Shown here in pieces: positions 1 to 10,713 of a stretch of 64,000 nt of DNA. Made by a program: the position numbers and the translations under genes. How positions within the stretch are numbered: the first letter of the stretch is position 1; each line of letters begins with the position of its first letter. The stretch is from assembly GCF_026914185.1 (NCBI RefSeq), contig NC_070565.1, forward strand, positions 5,766,001 through 5,830,000. Reading direction: 5' to 3'. This stretch comes from Puccinia triticina (taxonomy: Eukaryota; Basidiomycota; Pucciniomycetes; Pucciniales; Pucciniaceae). Below the pieces are notes generated by a model. The model was not told the origin of the DNA, did no database searches, and was given only the letters and a program-made list of their open reading frames with translations.

Positions 1-1689
1 ATTTCCACATTTTGGTGTGAGAGGATTCACCACTTTTGGTGGTGAAGGATGTTATTCCTCCATAGCAGTTGCTCTTAGCTTGAGCGGAATGCAGGTAGCA
101 AGGGTAGGTGTGCATCACAAGGGAAGAAGCAAAGAGGAGCTGGTGGATCTAGACTTGACGGACAGTTAGCCATTGATGGCCAAGGATGATGAGGATGTGA
201 TATACGACCAGTTCAGCGTCAACAAATTTCCATCCAATCCAATGCTTGTTGTTGTCAATTAAAGCATTGTCCATAAGCCCGGTTTGGTGAAGGAAGATGG
301 CCAATCGCTCGGCCGTGGCAAGCGTCTGGGCTGCATCCGGTCAACTGGAGATGATGATGCAGACTTGGAACGGAACTACATAGATAGGCCATTGTTGACC
401 AACCTTGCCGTTGGGTCGGTCGTGGCGGTTGCAGAGACTGTTCCTCATACCCGCCATTTGCCAGCCAAGCCCAGATGTCAAATGGAAATAAATTTGATTG
501 CTGTTGAGGATTCCAACGCTAAGCCGCAGTTGGGACGGTGTCTTTCAAAAATTCTTGTCTTGCTTGGCGGCCCCAATCCTGGTTTACCTACAGACACTGT
601 GCGCAGTTAAAGGGCAGTTCAAGTCGGTAGATTGGGTCGGATTGAGAGTGGGGACAGCTTGAGTCATGCATGGGCTGGGGAAACCAGCGGCCAAAATGTG
701 AGCTCACGCACTTGAAGATTTTCTCGACCTGCAGAGCAAGCAAGCTCTTGTGTATCAGCACTTTGGTTGCTGCCACTATGATTTGAAAGCAGTAACGCAC
801 CATTGTAGGAGGACTGGACCGGGGTGACAAAACTCATGAGAGCTTGATTTGAGTTTCCTGACCTTCTCCAATCCAGCCTCCCCCACAACAATCCAACCCA
901 AGCTCTTGCACCACCATCAGCCCATTGTTCCGGCGAATCCAGCATCCTGGTGCTCTTGCCAACTGATACCCCTTTCATTCACGGTTCAACTCAATGTTTC
1001 ACCCGGTAACTACCTCTTTTTTTCAGGTTTGTTGTGATTTTTTTGGCCTGGCACCGCAACAATTCAAGTTCTTGGATTTCTGTTTCCTCATCAATAAATT
1101 ACAGGTAAAACATGTACCCTCTTGTACTTGTTCAAAAACAATAAACTGACACAACCTTCTTCTGAAACATCATCACTCTAGGCAGATATTCACAAATGGT
1201 GCCCCTGGCCCACGGAAACACGATTGGCGGTTGTCATAGCAACCTATACCGCTGCCCTTGCAGGGATCACGTGAAGCATCCAATGGAGTGTTGATATTTG
1301 ATGACGGCAGGGTTTGAGCCCCATAATGTGGCACAGCAGTAATGGCAAGGGGGTGGCGGAAGAGGAGAGCAACCGTTGGAGAGGCCACGCGCAGGTTGAG
1401 TCTTGTTTGGCACAATCAAGGTGTAAAGTAATCAGCTTGTAAAGCACAGCGGGACGAAATTGGAAGCTTAGCAGGTGATTGATGCTTAAGGATGGCAAGG
1501 TAACAATGGAAATTTGTATGACCTCCTGAGACGTTGGCATCCATGAGCAATGGCAGGGGTGGAGGTTGACCAGTCACCAGGCCAGGGCAGTTGCATCTAA
1601 ATTCAAGGTGTTGAATCGTGAGCGCCAAGCGGGAGACATGCAGTTGGACCATTTGATTATGGCAACAGGAGGCGCAGGACAAGGGATTT
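1..1689. other. No recognisable gene; repeat-rich margin
   Basis: I see only short open frames on both strands, none with a recognisable domain or convincing codon pattern. The stretch leads directly into an LTR-like repeat, so it may be part of a degraded transposable element. Confidence 0.5.
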
Positions 1690-2010
1690 GGGAAAATTGT
1701 GAATGATCTTGTGCATATAAAAAGAAGGGAGGTCCGGGCAATGGAAGTTCCCCAGGGGTTCTGGTTTTGTCCTGGCCCCTCCCTGCAGGCCCCCTACTTT
1801 GCTTGGATAAGCCCCTGCTTGATTTTAAAAAATGCTGGCCCTTTTTTGCTTGTTGCACTGTCACAAGCTATAGGTTCTATCCATGTCAGAAAGTGTTTGG
1901 GGGTAATCCATTCAACAGTGGCCATCATGAGGCTGCAAACCAAAACTTAGATCTTTTTTGCTGTGTTTTTGTGAATTTAATAAACTTGGATGATTTGGAA
2001 TTTTGGGGCT
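1690..2010 (+). repeat. Dispersed LTR-like repeat, copy 1
   Basis: A related copy lies in inverted orientation at 14282-14560. The two share a TATA-like stretch (GCATATAAAAAG here), the segment translating as CWPFFACCTVTS, and a 3' part containing AATAAACTTGGATGA. TATA and AATAAA-like signals in this order resemble an LTR, but I could not find both termini or a target duplication, so the LTR label is inference. Confidence 0.5.
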
Positions 2011-2261
2011 ATGAGAACCTTGTTTTTTAGGCGCCCAAATCCTACATTTCTTCTTGGTTTTAAGAAAAAAATTTAACATAGAAGAATGCTTCAAAAAACT
2101 CCCAAAAAATTCAGAGAGGCCAATGGGAAGCCTTTCTATTGATTGGTCAAAAAAAATCTCCAAAGAGTTGTGTATTTTACCCGCAGTGCACAAAGTGTTT
2201 GGAAATCTGTGCACTCATGTGCAGTGCGCGAAGTGTTTTTTGCAGTGCACAAAGTAAGTCT

Positions 2262-2622
2262 GTTTTCTAATTTCTTGCAAATTTCTCAGAATGTTCATTA
2301 CTGGTCACACAAGGAGGGAGAATTGGAGAGCAAAGTATGGCATACAAAAAGAATGATAAAAAATGAAAATTTCTGAACCCATTTTCAATGATTTTTTGGG
2401 TGGATGGGTTATCCACCAATTTCAAATTGAACTCAGGGACTGTCACCCAAATCACCGCTAATTTGACTCAATTTATTTGATCCAATAAAAATCATTGAAA
2501 ACGGTTTCAAAAATTTTCATTTTTTATCATTCTTTTTGCATGCCCTACTGTGCTCTCCAATTTTCCCTCCTTGGTTTGACCAGTGATAAACATTCTGAGA
2601 AATTTGCAAGAAATTAGAAAAT
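2262..2622. repeat. Foldback element with about 135-bp arms
   Basis: The left arm (2262-2398) and right arm (2485-2622) are imperfect inverted copies. The left reads TTTCTTGCAAATTTCTCAGA and the right reads TCTGAGAAATTTGCAAGAAA. The arms also share the CAAGGAGGGA/TCCCTCCTTG block and the AATGATAAAAAATG block. The unique centre is about 85 bp and no ORF is carried. It is probably a non-autonomous DNA element; no target duplication was resolved. Confidence 0.8.
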
Positions 2623-2668
2623 TTCCACATTTTTCATTTTTTTATTTTTACTTTTTTTATTTCATAAT

Positions 2669-2786
2669 CATTCTTTGGAACTTATTTTCCACCCCTTTAG
2701 CCGATCTCATGACTTAAAGGTTGTGTCCTGAGCTTCTGCATTCAAAAATGTGGAGCCAAAAATATTTGTTAGCCCACTGTACATAG
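2669..2786 (-). repeat. Dispersed 120-bp repeat, copy 1 (inverted)
   Basis: Read on the minus strand this gives TGTACAGTGGGCTAAC, then CCACATTTTTGAATGCA, AGTCATGAGATCGGCT and GGGGTGGAAAATAAGTTCC. The same block order appears at 12842-12985 and 43016-43130. It abuts the foldback at 2262-2622. It contains no coding potential. Confidence 0.75.
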
Positions 2787-5534
2787 ATCTTTGATAGGAA
2801 TCCCTCTGGCAGGTGGGGGTATTCCTCCTCAGCCAGAGGGATTCCTCCAGTCAAAGAGGCAGTAAACCTTTTTGACCGGAAGAATCCCTACAATCATGGA
2901 GGCATTCCTTCGGTCAGAGCTGTGAAATTTATTGAATTCCTCAATTCAGAGCCTCAGAGGTCAATTGGACTCTCAGCAAAACAGTTGTACTGTTGTATTA
3001 CATGTAATCTGACAGTAGAAATGTGGCGCAAACAAGACAACCCGTGGGCCACGGGTGTGTATGGCAAGCACTTGTACCAAATAATTGCCTGTTTTTCCAG
3101 AAAAAGATCCCGGAATCTGCACCTTCATCCAGCACCTGTAGATGAGTAATTGTTGTAAGCCTGCAAGTACTACCCTACAGGTGCCAAGTACTTGCCAAGG
3201 AGTACTTTGTGCAATATCTATGACTAAGCATTAATTATACTGCTGAAAGATATGACATGTTTGATGGTTACATAATAAAATATTCCTGGAAGTATCTAGA
3301 TTTCCACAGCCTCCTGTTGATCAAGTTTAAATCTTGAGCTTAACAAGTTATGAGACAATTTATGTAGAAACAACTGATAAAGGCAGACTTTAGGCCAGCT
3401 AAACTCACTCTAATGCTGAAGTTGTCAGACCCAGCCAAAGATGCTGTAGTGGAAGAGAGTGGTACGCTCACAAAAGTGTCCGCGCCACTGCCCTGCAAGA
3501 TTATCCCGGTGTGGAACTCCGTCCGGTGCAGGCCGGCGGCAGTTAGTTGGAGGGGAATGGGGGAAAAGAAATTTTATGTGCCCTCCGGGTGATGGTTGGG
3601 ATGAGCAATGAGGATCGGTTAAGCGAAGAGGTTTGGGGGTGGGAAGATTTTACGACGGCGTTGAGCGCGCGTCGGCGGTTTGTTGTTTGAGGGAGGGAGA
3701 AAACCGGGAACAGGGAAGAGACTCTTGGGATCAATAAGATTCAATATGGCGCTTTGGAGGGCGCCGGATAAAGAGCGATAAACTTCTGATGGATTCCTAA
3801 TGGGATCAGCTAGGTTCCATGCCCCCCTTCCTCTGAATTCGTGGGCGAACTCAGACTCCAGGAAGCGCCGCGCACTGCGGACCTGTCATCATGCCCCGCA
3901 CACGCACAAGCTTCAACACACACAACACAACCAGACAAAACAAACAAGAAACAAAAGAAATAAAGCCAAACCCTTCCCACTGTAACCATCCAACGCGCGC
4001 AGTAAAGGAAAGGAAAAAAAAATCAAAGTGTAAAGAAAAAAAAACACCAAGAGAGAGAAAAAAAAAGAAAAGAATAAAAGAAGATTGAAAAGCTCCTGAG
4101 ACGTCTTGAGGGGGATGCCCGCCGCGCCACCAGAGATCTTGATGCCTTGAGGGTTTGATCTTGACGTCCTTCCGCGCGCCGCGCCGCAAAATGAGAGTTG
4201 TCCCTGCGTGTACCAAATGGCGCACCACACCGGAGAAAGTTGGGTGATTTGGAGAACTCTTCTCTGCAGCTCCACCAACATTGTAGGTCTCTGAGCGGGG
4301 TAAATGAATTAAAGCACATAAAATAATAAAGCTCCGCAAAAGTAAACCGTAAAATCAAGCTCCACCGCATAAAGAAGATAACTCTGAAAAAACATAAGAA
4401 AACAGCCGTAAAGCAAGCACAACTGTCACACATAAAGCAAGTCCACAATGTACGCAAAGTAAAAGAAGCACAACATCCAACAAAAGTAAAGTAAAAACTG
4501 CAAAAGAGAGTCTGTGGGGAGTATCTATGAGGCAGAATCCTCCATCCCCCCTCCCCCACTGTGGTTTTATAGAGAAGAAGAAAGAGAACTAAAAGATATC
4601 CTCCAAATCTGTTCACACGCACTCACTCATCTTCTGCCAAGCGCGCTACACACGCACACACATTTTCCGCCAACTCCTGTCCCCTCTGCCACTTGCCTTC
4701 AACCGCGGTCACACTCCTCTCCCTAGCTTCCACACCCTGTCTAGCCTATAATGTCAGGATCCCACACACTGCCTCCGCCCCAGCTACACCCGCTGACGTA
4801 GCCCGCTTTGACTGCCACGGCTTCCCCAAATCACCCCCTCTGCTAGCCAGTCCGCGCTGGCCTGCTCAGTTTGAATCCAGTTCCACTGTCAAGCTCCGCA
4901 CGCCACCACCTTCAGTTGTGCGCTCCGCACTGATTGCTCCGTGGACAATTTGACACGTGTGCCAGAATTGATGGGCCCAAGGCAACATCCAATCTTCTCC
5001 TGCAACTTTTCTGACTTTGCTTTCTGGTTGAAATCTGTCAACTGGCACCTAGAGAGCCATTTGACATGGGCCACTGTTGTGGATCTAGCCAGGGGTGTCT
5101 CATCCAATTCCTCCAGCTCATGAATAACGGTTGTCTGGAAATTGAAACAAACTCCGTTAAGGACTGTCCCAACAACCATCAAAGAGCTCTTCCCATTGCA
5201 ACACCAGGCTGCAGGTATATAACAAAACTAGATCCCCTTTGCACACGCAATCCCCCAGCCACCTTGCCCAATGCCAATCCCAATACCAAAACAACTTAGC
5301 CCAACACTCCTTCAACTGCATATAATGATCACTGCTTTCACAATAGTTAATTCTTGGTGTAGATTTTGCTCTGTGTGTGCCACCCCCCCCCCCCGGAACT
5401 TCACCCACCAAAATCAAGTCCATAACTTCTGCACCTGACCAGCTAGTAAGTTTTTTTTTTTTGGATACCATATCCTCTGACTTGCATCTCTCTGCCACAC
5501 ATTCATTCTCATGCATCCTCTGCCCAACGCTGTA
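2787..5534. other. No gene recognised
   Basis: This stretch contains a purine-rich tract at about 4005-4085 (plus strand A/G), which makes long spurious minus-strand frames (162 and 199 codons). It also has CT-rich, CCACC-rich sequence at 4600-4900 and homopolymers near 5383 (C) and 5451 (T). I see no domain, splice pattern or convincing start. Confidence 0.45.
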
Positions 5535-6200
5535 AGTGATATGATGCATGCATTGGTATAGGGCTGTATCACATTGCTGATACAGCCCAATATTTTACAT
5601 CACATTGTATTGGCCGTGAGGGCCAATGCAATATTTATTGCTTAAAGCAACGATGGGAAGTTACGTTATCCAGTTTGCCTCAGTGTGATTTAGTTATCCA
5701 GTCCTATGTGATGTGAAATCCAACATAAATTGAATCTGTGGGTGTCAAGAGAAAGGTTTAATGTTGGTTAACAATATGGATCCCAATTTATTCCAAGGAA
5801 ATCCTATTTTTGATGTTAAAATAACGCTTTTGTGACCAAATATCAGTTATCTGGTCTAAGTTACCCAGATAACTGATTTTTGGTCACAAAAGTGATATTT
5901 CAACATCAAAAATAGGAGTATCTTGGAAAAAAAGTGGGACCATACTGTTAATCAAAATTCAGCCTTTCTTTTGACACCCACAGATTGAATTTATGTTGGA
6001 TTTCACACCCCAGAGGACTGGATAACTAAATCACACCTAGGCAAACTGGATAACATAACTTCCCATTGTTGCTTAAGGTGCATTGCTTGAGTGATGTGAT
6101 ACATCATCCTGGGTGAGTATGCATTGGGGAAGCCGGTGCAATACCAATAGATACCAATGCATATTGGTATTGGAACGGGTGGCCCCCAATAACTTGCCAC
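5535..6200. repeat. GATGCAATAC-type repeat interrupted by a foldback
   Basis: The flanks at 5535-5639 and 6078-6200 are built of short variants of 'gatgcaatac / tgcattggtat', including a local hairpin GGGCTGTATCA...TGATACAGCCC at 5561-5586. The same vocabulary recurs at 7225-7500. The foldback at 5640-6077 sits between the two flanks, suggesting insertion into an older repeat. Confidence 0.55.
5640..6077. repeat. Near-palindromic foldback/MITE, 438 bp
   Basis: The left arm begins GCTTAAAGCAAC..GATGGGAAGTT and the right arm ends AACTTCCCATTGTTGCTTAAG. The arms of about 210 bp match almost throughout, including TTATCCAGTTTGCCT, ATCCAACATAAATTGAAT and TTTTTGATGTT. The symmetry centre is near 5858, where TCAGTTATCTGG faces CCAGATAACTGA. 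No ORF is carried. It is most simply a MITE or foldback transposon. Confidence 0.85.
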
Positions 6201-7224
6201 AGCTTTCATGTACCGTACCAATACATCCATTGGGTAGTTGCAACCAGAATTTTCTTGACTGCTAGTTCCCCATTTCAATCCAAACCTATGCCCCCCTCCC
6301 TATTTCTCCTGCTTCTTACATACATGAGACTCAAAGATTCATACACAATATTATGAGTGCAGAAAATTATGCTTGTACATACAGTAAAAACACAATAGTA
6401 GATACATTTGATTAGATAAAGATACATATGCACAATTTGGTGATTTATATAGGCAAGCGTGGTAGAATGTCCACTTGGGGATAGCGCGGGCGTGAATGCA
6501 CAGAGCGGGGCAGGCAGAGTGCTTTCTGGTGACATAAGCACTGAGGATGATGTCAGAAAAGCACGCTAGGAAAGCTTACGGAAAGTCACACGCGGACCAG
6601 AATGCACGGATTGCAGATCTTGGATTTCGGATCACGGATTTCGGATTGGGTATTTGGATTGGAGCGGAAAAGACAGGGCTGGACTGCAGCGGACTACACA
6701 CGTGGACTGGTAGCAGCGGCGCGTCAGCGGGTGAGCCACAACAGCCAAAGCAGGTGGAACCAGGGTGGAGGCGGTGGCAAGAGACCGACTGGCGGGGGCT
6801 AGACAGAGGATGGTGGGAGGTCAAGCATCGGAGATGAGTGGAGTCTGGGAGATTGACGTGCGGAAGACCGGGCGGAGCTGGAGGACTAGTGCGGGAAAGT
6901 GTCAGATTTGTGGGACCGGGTGGGAACGGCAATGTGTGTGGAGGGAAGGACAGGAAAAAGGGCTCACGGATTTCTCTTCTCTTTTCCTTATCCAATTATC
7001 CCATCATCTTACAGATTACTCATTATTGTACTTACAGCTTACGGACGTACCAGAGTATTAGAAGATATATTCGTGATCTTATCTTTACTTTCAGAAGTTA
7101 CTTGTGCGAGTCACCGACAATTGCACAGCCCGGACACTAATATTCTTGAAGAAGGCGGTTAGCAGACAATTCCCACTGAAATACCAGCTTTTATTCTCAC
7201 AACAAAAATAGCAATACAGATACA
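6201..7224. other. No gene recognised
   Basis: Only short overlapping frames are present. A small cluster of direct repeats of GGATTTCGGAT / GGATCACGGATT type occurs at about 6619-6660. Confidence 0.45.
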
Positions 7225-7500
7225 CAGTGATGCAGGTGATACACAATGGCATCAATACATATTGTATCAAAATTGTGCATCAACTATTTTGGGCGATACA
7301 GCCAAAAATTCTCGGTAACACGTTGTTTCTGCAATGCAATGCAAACTTTTCTCTCATCCTGTATTGCTTAATCAATGCAATACCAATGCCTTGCATTGGT
7401 TTTGAGATGCAATACAAGAGTGGGAGATCTTGTGCATCTGAATGACGATGCAATGCCAATAAATAGGCAATACTGCATTGTATTGCATCACTTACAGCGT
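7225..7500. repeat. GATGCAATAC-type repeat, second block
   Basis: Many short variants of 'gatgcaatac', 'tgcaatgcaat' and 'attgtatca' occur in both orientations, matching the vocabulary of 5535-5639 and 6078-6200. No coding potential. Confidence 0.5.
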
Positions 7501-8271
7501 TGCTCTGCCAATGGATCACTCCAAAACCACTTTCCTCAATCCAATCAAGCCCGCAGCCCTACTCAGTCCTGCTCTTCCAAGCCCAAAATGAGCCCACTTG
7601 TAACGCTTCTCATCCTTGAGTCAGTGGCCTTTGGTCATGCTCACTCCACTCTATCTTTGCAATGCTGAAGTTGAAAGTAATCCCTCATTCCCATGCTGTC
7701 TAAATCACTGGTCTAAGTTCCATTTTACAGTTGAAGGAGTACTGCTGGAAGCACTTGTCTTGTGCCTTTTGTTTACCATGAACAAACAAGACATCCTTCC
7801 AAAGACTTTGCCTTGATTCTGTACTTGAAAAACAGCTTGCTTTGAGATGAAAGACTCTGCTGCTGAAGATGATGACATGGATCCTTGGAACATCTCTGTT
7901 TTGTCCAAAGGATCTGATGAACTGCTGCTCTGCCAATGGAATCGTTCCACTTACTCCACATGCTGCCACCAACAACTTGATTGATCACAAGGACTTTTCC
8001 AGAGAGTTTTTTTATTGGAAAAGCTGGCTGTCTTCATCAATCTTTCAGACAACCATCATTGAAGTCTCTCATTCATCTCTTCTGGTTTTATTCTATCTGT
8101 GTCACCTCATCCAACTGCTTTCATCAATGGATCTCAGAATATTACTGTTGGCAGGCCCATCAACTCTCTGCTTGAAATCAATGTTACTGAAGTTCACCTC
8201 AATGTGTACAGCCAAGATCTTCACCATGTCTATGCCAGTGAGGCTCCTGACTTGAATGCTTATAATTGTTT
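7501..8271. other. No gene recognised; possible TE-derived frame
   Basis: Frames of about 90-128 codons overlap on both strands, and none has a recognisable domain. The frame entering from 8099 continues into the left arm of the inverted repeat at 8272, so this may be the outer part of one degraded element. Confidence 0.35.
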
Positions 8272-8453
8272 TGATGTGTTGGCCTTTATGGTTATGAGAG
8301 ATAGTCCCCTGAAGACCCAAGCACTCTGTCCCCAATCAGAACAGCTATCCTATGCTTTTGGGATGTGGACAAGGTTACAGCTCAGAAACCCCACAAACCT
8401 GCTTGGATCAGCAAAGCTAAAGTATATTCCTATCTTCTTCACACCTGGCAATT

Positions 8454-8734
8454 GACTTCAGCCAAGCACATGAATACACTCCCTTTCTGAGCATGGCATA
8501 ATCAGATGACCAGCTTTCAAAATAAAATAGATCTAGTGCACAAAATTGCTGACCTCAACAACATCAACTATGGTGGGTTCCATGTAGAATGTCTGATATC
8601 TTGGTGAGGGTTAGGGATTGAGCAACCTATACAGAAATTGATGTTGTTGAGGTCAGCACATTTTGTTTTGAAAGCAGGTCATCTTATTGTGTCATGGTCA
8701 AAGGCACTGTGTATTCATGTGCTTGGCTGAAGTC
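8454..8734. repeat. Inner foldback A
   Basis: The left arm starts GACTTCAGCCAAGCACATGA and the right arm ends TCATGTGCTTGGCTGAAGTC. Inner blocks TGACCTCAACAACATCAA and TTGATGTTGTTGAGGTCA also pair. The loop of about 65 bp is unique. Confidence 0.85.
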
Positions 8735-8740
8735 TGGATT

Positions 8741-8903
8741 TATGGTATTCAAAATTGCATAAGATTTTTTACATAAAATCATAAACTGCAATTTTGGCTG
8801 GGAGATGTCACTTTAAGTTTTATGCACACTGACATCTCCCAGCCAAAATTGGTTTTATGATTTTATGTAAATAGTGACATATGCAATTTTGAATACCATA
8901 CTT
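8741..8903. repeat. Inner foldback B
   Basis: The arms read TATGGTATTCAAAATTGCAT on the left and ATGCAATTTTGAATACCATA on the right. They continue with TTGGCTGGGAGATGTCA and TGACATCTCCCAGCCAA, leaving a loop of about 20 bp. It begins 6 bp after foldback A. Confidence 0.85.
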
Positions 8904-9134
8904 CCAAGGCAAGAACAAGACAGGCATATCCTTTAAGTTTGCTGATCCAAACATGTTCATGGAGTTTGACATAACCTTGTCCAAGTCCCAAAAGCATTGT
9001 TCTGATTGGGGACAGAGTGCTTGGGTCTTGGATCTTTGTGGTTCTAGTAAAAGGCCAGCAAATCGAGCCAGTTATAAGCATTCGATCTCATACAGACAAT
9101 TGGATGTGTGAAGATAGCTGAAAGTGCCAGCGGC

Positions 9135-10463
9135 CTAAGCGGGGGGGTAGAAGCCGGCCCAGAGGAGCAGGCTGATGGGCGTCCAGACGACGATCCAGGG
9201 GAGCCACAGTCGCCAGTAGTTGTGAGGGCTGTGGGGATGGTCCCAGTGGCGCTGGATGCCGTCGGCGAGGCCCCACCAGAAGGCGGGGATGGTGGCGGCC
9301 TGGCGGAGGATGATCTGGACGTGGGAGCAGAGGAGGAGGGTGGTGGTGAGGATGAGCTGGATGAGGACGTGGATGTGGATGTGGGGGCTGAGGAAGGGCC
9401 TCTCCGTGGGATGGGCTCCTTCGGCCTTGCTGCGGGGCTGGCCTCGGATGGCTAGGAAGTGGCGGTAGTAGGCCCAGATGCCCCCGAAGGAGGCCCAGTA
9501 CACCGGGAGGGAGAGCAGGAAGAGCGGGGCCTGGTTCCAGGTCCAATAGTTCAAGAAGCCGTTGTTCCTAAGAGGGCAGTGGTTAATGTGGAGAGAGAGA
9601 AGAGATGGTGTGGAGGTAGGGGGGGGGGGGGGGGGGGGCGTACGTACCAGTAGTGGGCTTGGACGAAGAGGTAGATGCTCGGGATGGGGTTCGCGCACCA
9701 TGGCCTGTTGTCGGCGGGGGCGGGGTGGCGACAGAAGAGGGTGTAGGCGGCGTACTGGTCGTAGAGGAAGGGTGCGGCGGTGATGAGGGCGAGGGCGAGG
9801 ATGCGGAGGGCGTGCTTAGCGAGGCGGGCTACTGATGTGGGGGAGAGGGGGGCTGCTCGGAAGCGGGCGAGGTGGAGGAGGGCGTCGGGGAGCCATATGA
9901 GCGCCTGGAGGGTTCCGAGCGGGCGGAGGGCGGTGGCTGCGGCGGCGAGCAGGGCGACTGGCAGGCCGGCGGAGGGGCGTCGGTGGTGGAGGTCGAGGGC
10001 GGCGAAGGAGAAGAGGGCGTAGAAGGGCTCGGTGTAGGGGACGACCTGGGTGGCTGGGGCGGGTGCGAATGCGTGGAGGAGGGCGACGAGGGTAGCGTGT
10101 CTGGGGGAGCGGGAGAGCTGGAGGGTGAGGCTGTGTGGGTTGTCAGTAGTTGTGTGGGGTGGGTGGAGTGGTGGTTGCTTACCGGAAGAGGATGAGGGTG
10201 GCTGCGGTGCTGGCGAGGGCGGCGAGGATGCTGGCGGGGAGGGGCGGGCAGTGCTTCTGGAGGGCGATGGCTCGTGCGAAGGCCCAGTCCTGCTCTCGGC
10301 GGGGGCTGGGCGAGCGGAAGTGGAGGGCGTCCCAGCGGACGAGCTGGGCGTGGCGGGGGTGTCTGATAGCGGCGGAGTGGTCGAAGGGGCGGAGGGCGGT
10401 GGAGGCGAGGAGGAGCAGGCTCACTCCCCGGGCGAGCAGGATGGTGGGCAGCAGCAGCAGCAT
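9135..10463 (-). CDS. GPI18: GPI mannosyltransferase 2 (PIG-V/Gpi18 family)
   Basis: This is an ER multi-pass membrane enzyme that adds the second mannose to the GPI-anchor precursor, using dolichol-phosphate mannose (family knowledge). Three exons: 10463-10183, 10130-9648 and 9567-9135, predicting 398 aa, close to the yeast protein. Family landmarks seen are VRWDALHF with EQDWAF near residue 50, VVPYTEPFYALFSF, the PWC...PSIYLFVQAHYW segment, NNGFLNYWTWNQAP at the exon 2/3 junction, and HVQIILR. Splice phases agree at both introns. Intron 2 contains a run of about 20 C in the sense direction. A pyrimidine tract plus CAG lies 6 nt before the ATG, so a 5'-UTR intron or an upstream exon is possible. 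Confidence 0.9.
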
Positions 10464-10520
10464 CTCCCGCTGGAAAAAAGAAAAAAGAAAAAAAAACAGG
10501 GAAACACAGCCCAGGCGACC
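10464..10520. promoter_or_regulatory. Very short divergent intergenic region
   Basis: Only 57 bp separate the ATG of GPI18 (minus) and the ATG of the coiled-coil gene (plus). It is A/G-rich on the plus strand. The two genes must share promoter elements or have overlapping 5' ends. No TATA box is seen. Confidence 0.55.
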
Positions 10521-10652
10521 ATGAACCAGCTCAGAACACCCCCACCACCACCACCACCCCCAAAAATCAGAGCAAAACTATCCACCACCAGAACAACATA
10601 CTCCATCCAGCCAAAACTAAAGCCAGCACCCAGGCAGCAACAGCACCAGCAC

Positions 10653-10713
<61 letters not shown>

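Larger units (their letters stand above)
8272..9063. repeat. Large inverted repeat enclosing two smaller foldbacks
   Basis: The outer arms are 8272-8453 and 8903-9063. The left reads GACCCAAGCACTCTGTCCCC and the right reads GGGGACAGAGTGCTTGGGTC. They also share the ACAAGGTTA/TAACCTTGT and TTGGATCAGC/GCTGATCCAA blocks. Both arms carry the same coding-like segment (W-I-S-K motif) on opposite strands. The interior is two adjacent hairpins. The identity of the duplicated segment is unknown. Confidence 0.8.

Noticed and set aside
4023..4622. 199- and 162-codon Phe-rich minus-strand frames
   Set aside because: They arise from A/G-rich plus-strand DNA, encode low-complexity Phe/Ser/Leu runs and overlap each other in different frames with no domain.
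9100..10195. Several plus-strand Gly/Arg/Glu-rich frames across GPI18
   Set aside because: They are complementary shadows of GC-rich GPI18 exons; the minus-strand reading has family motifs and consistent splice phases.
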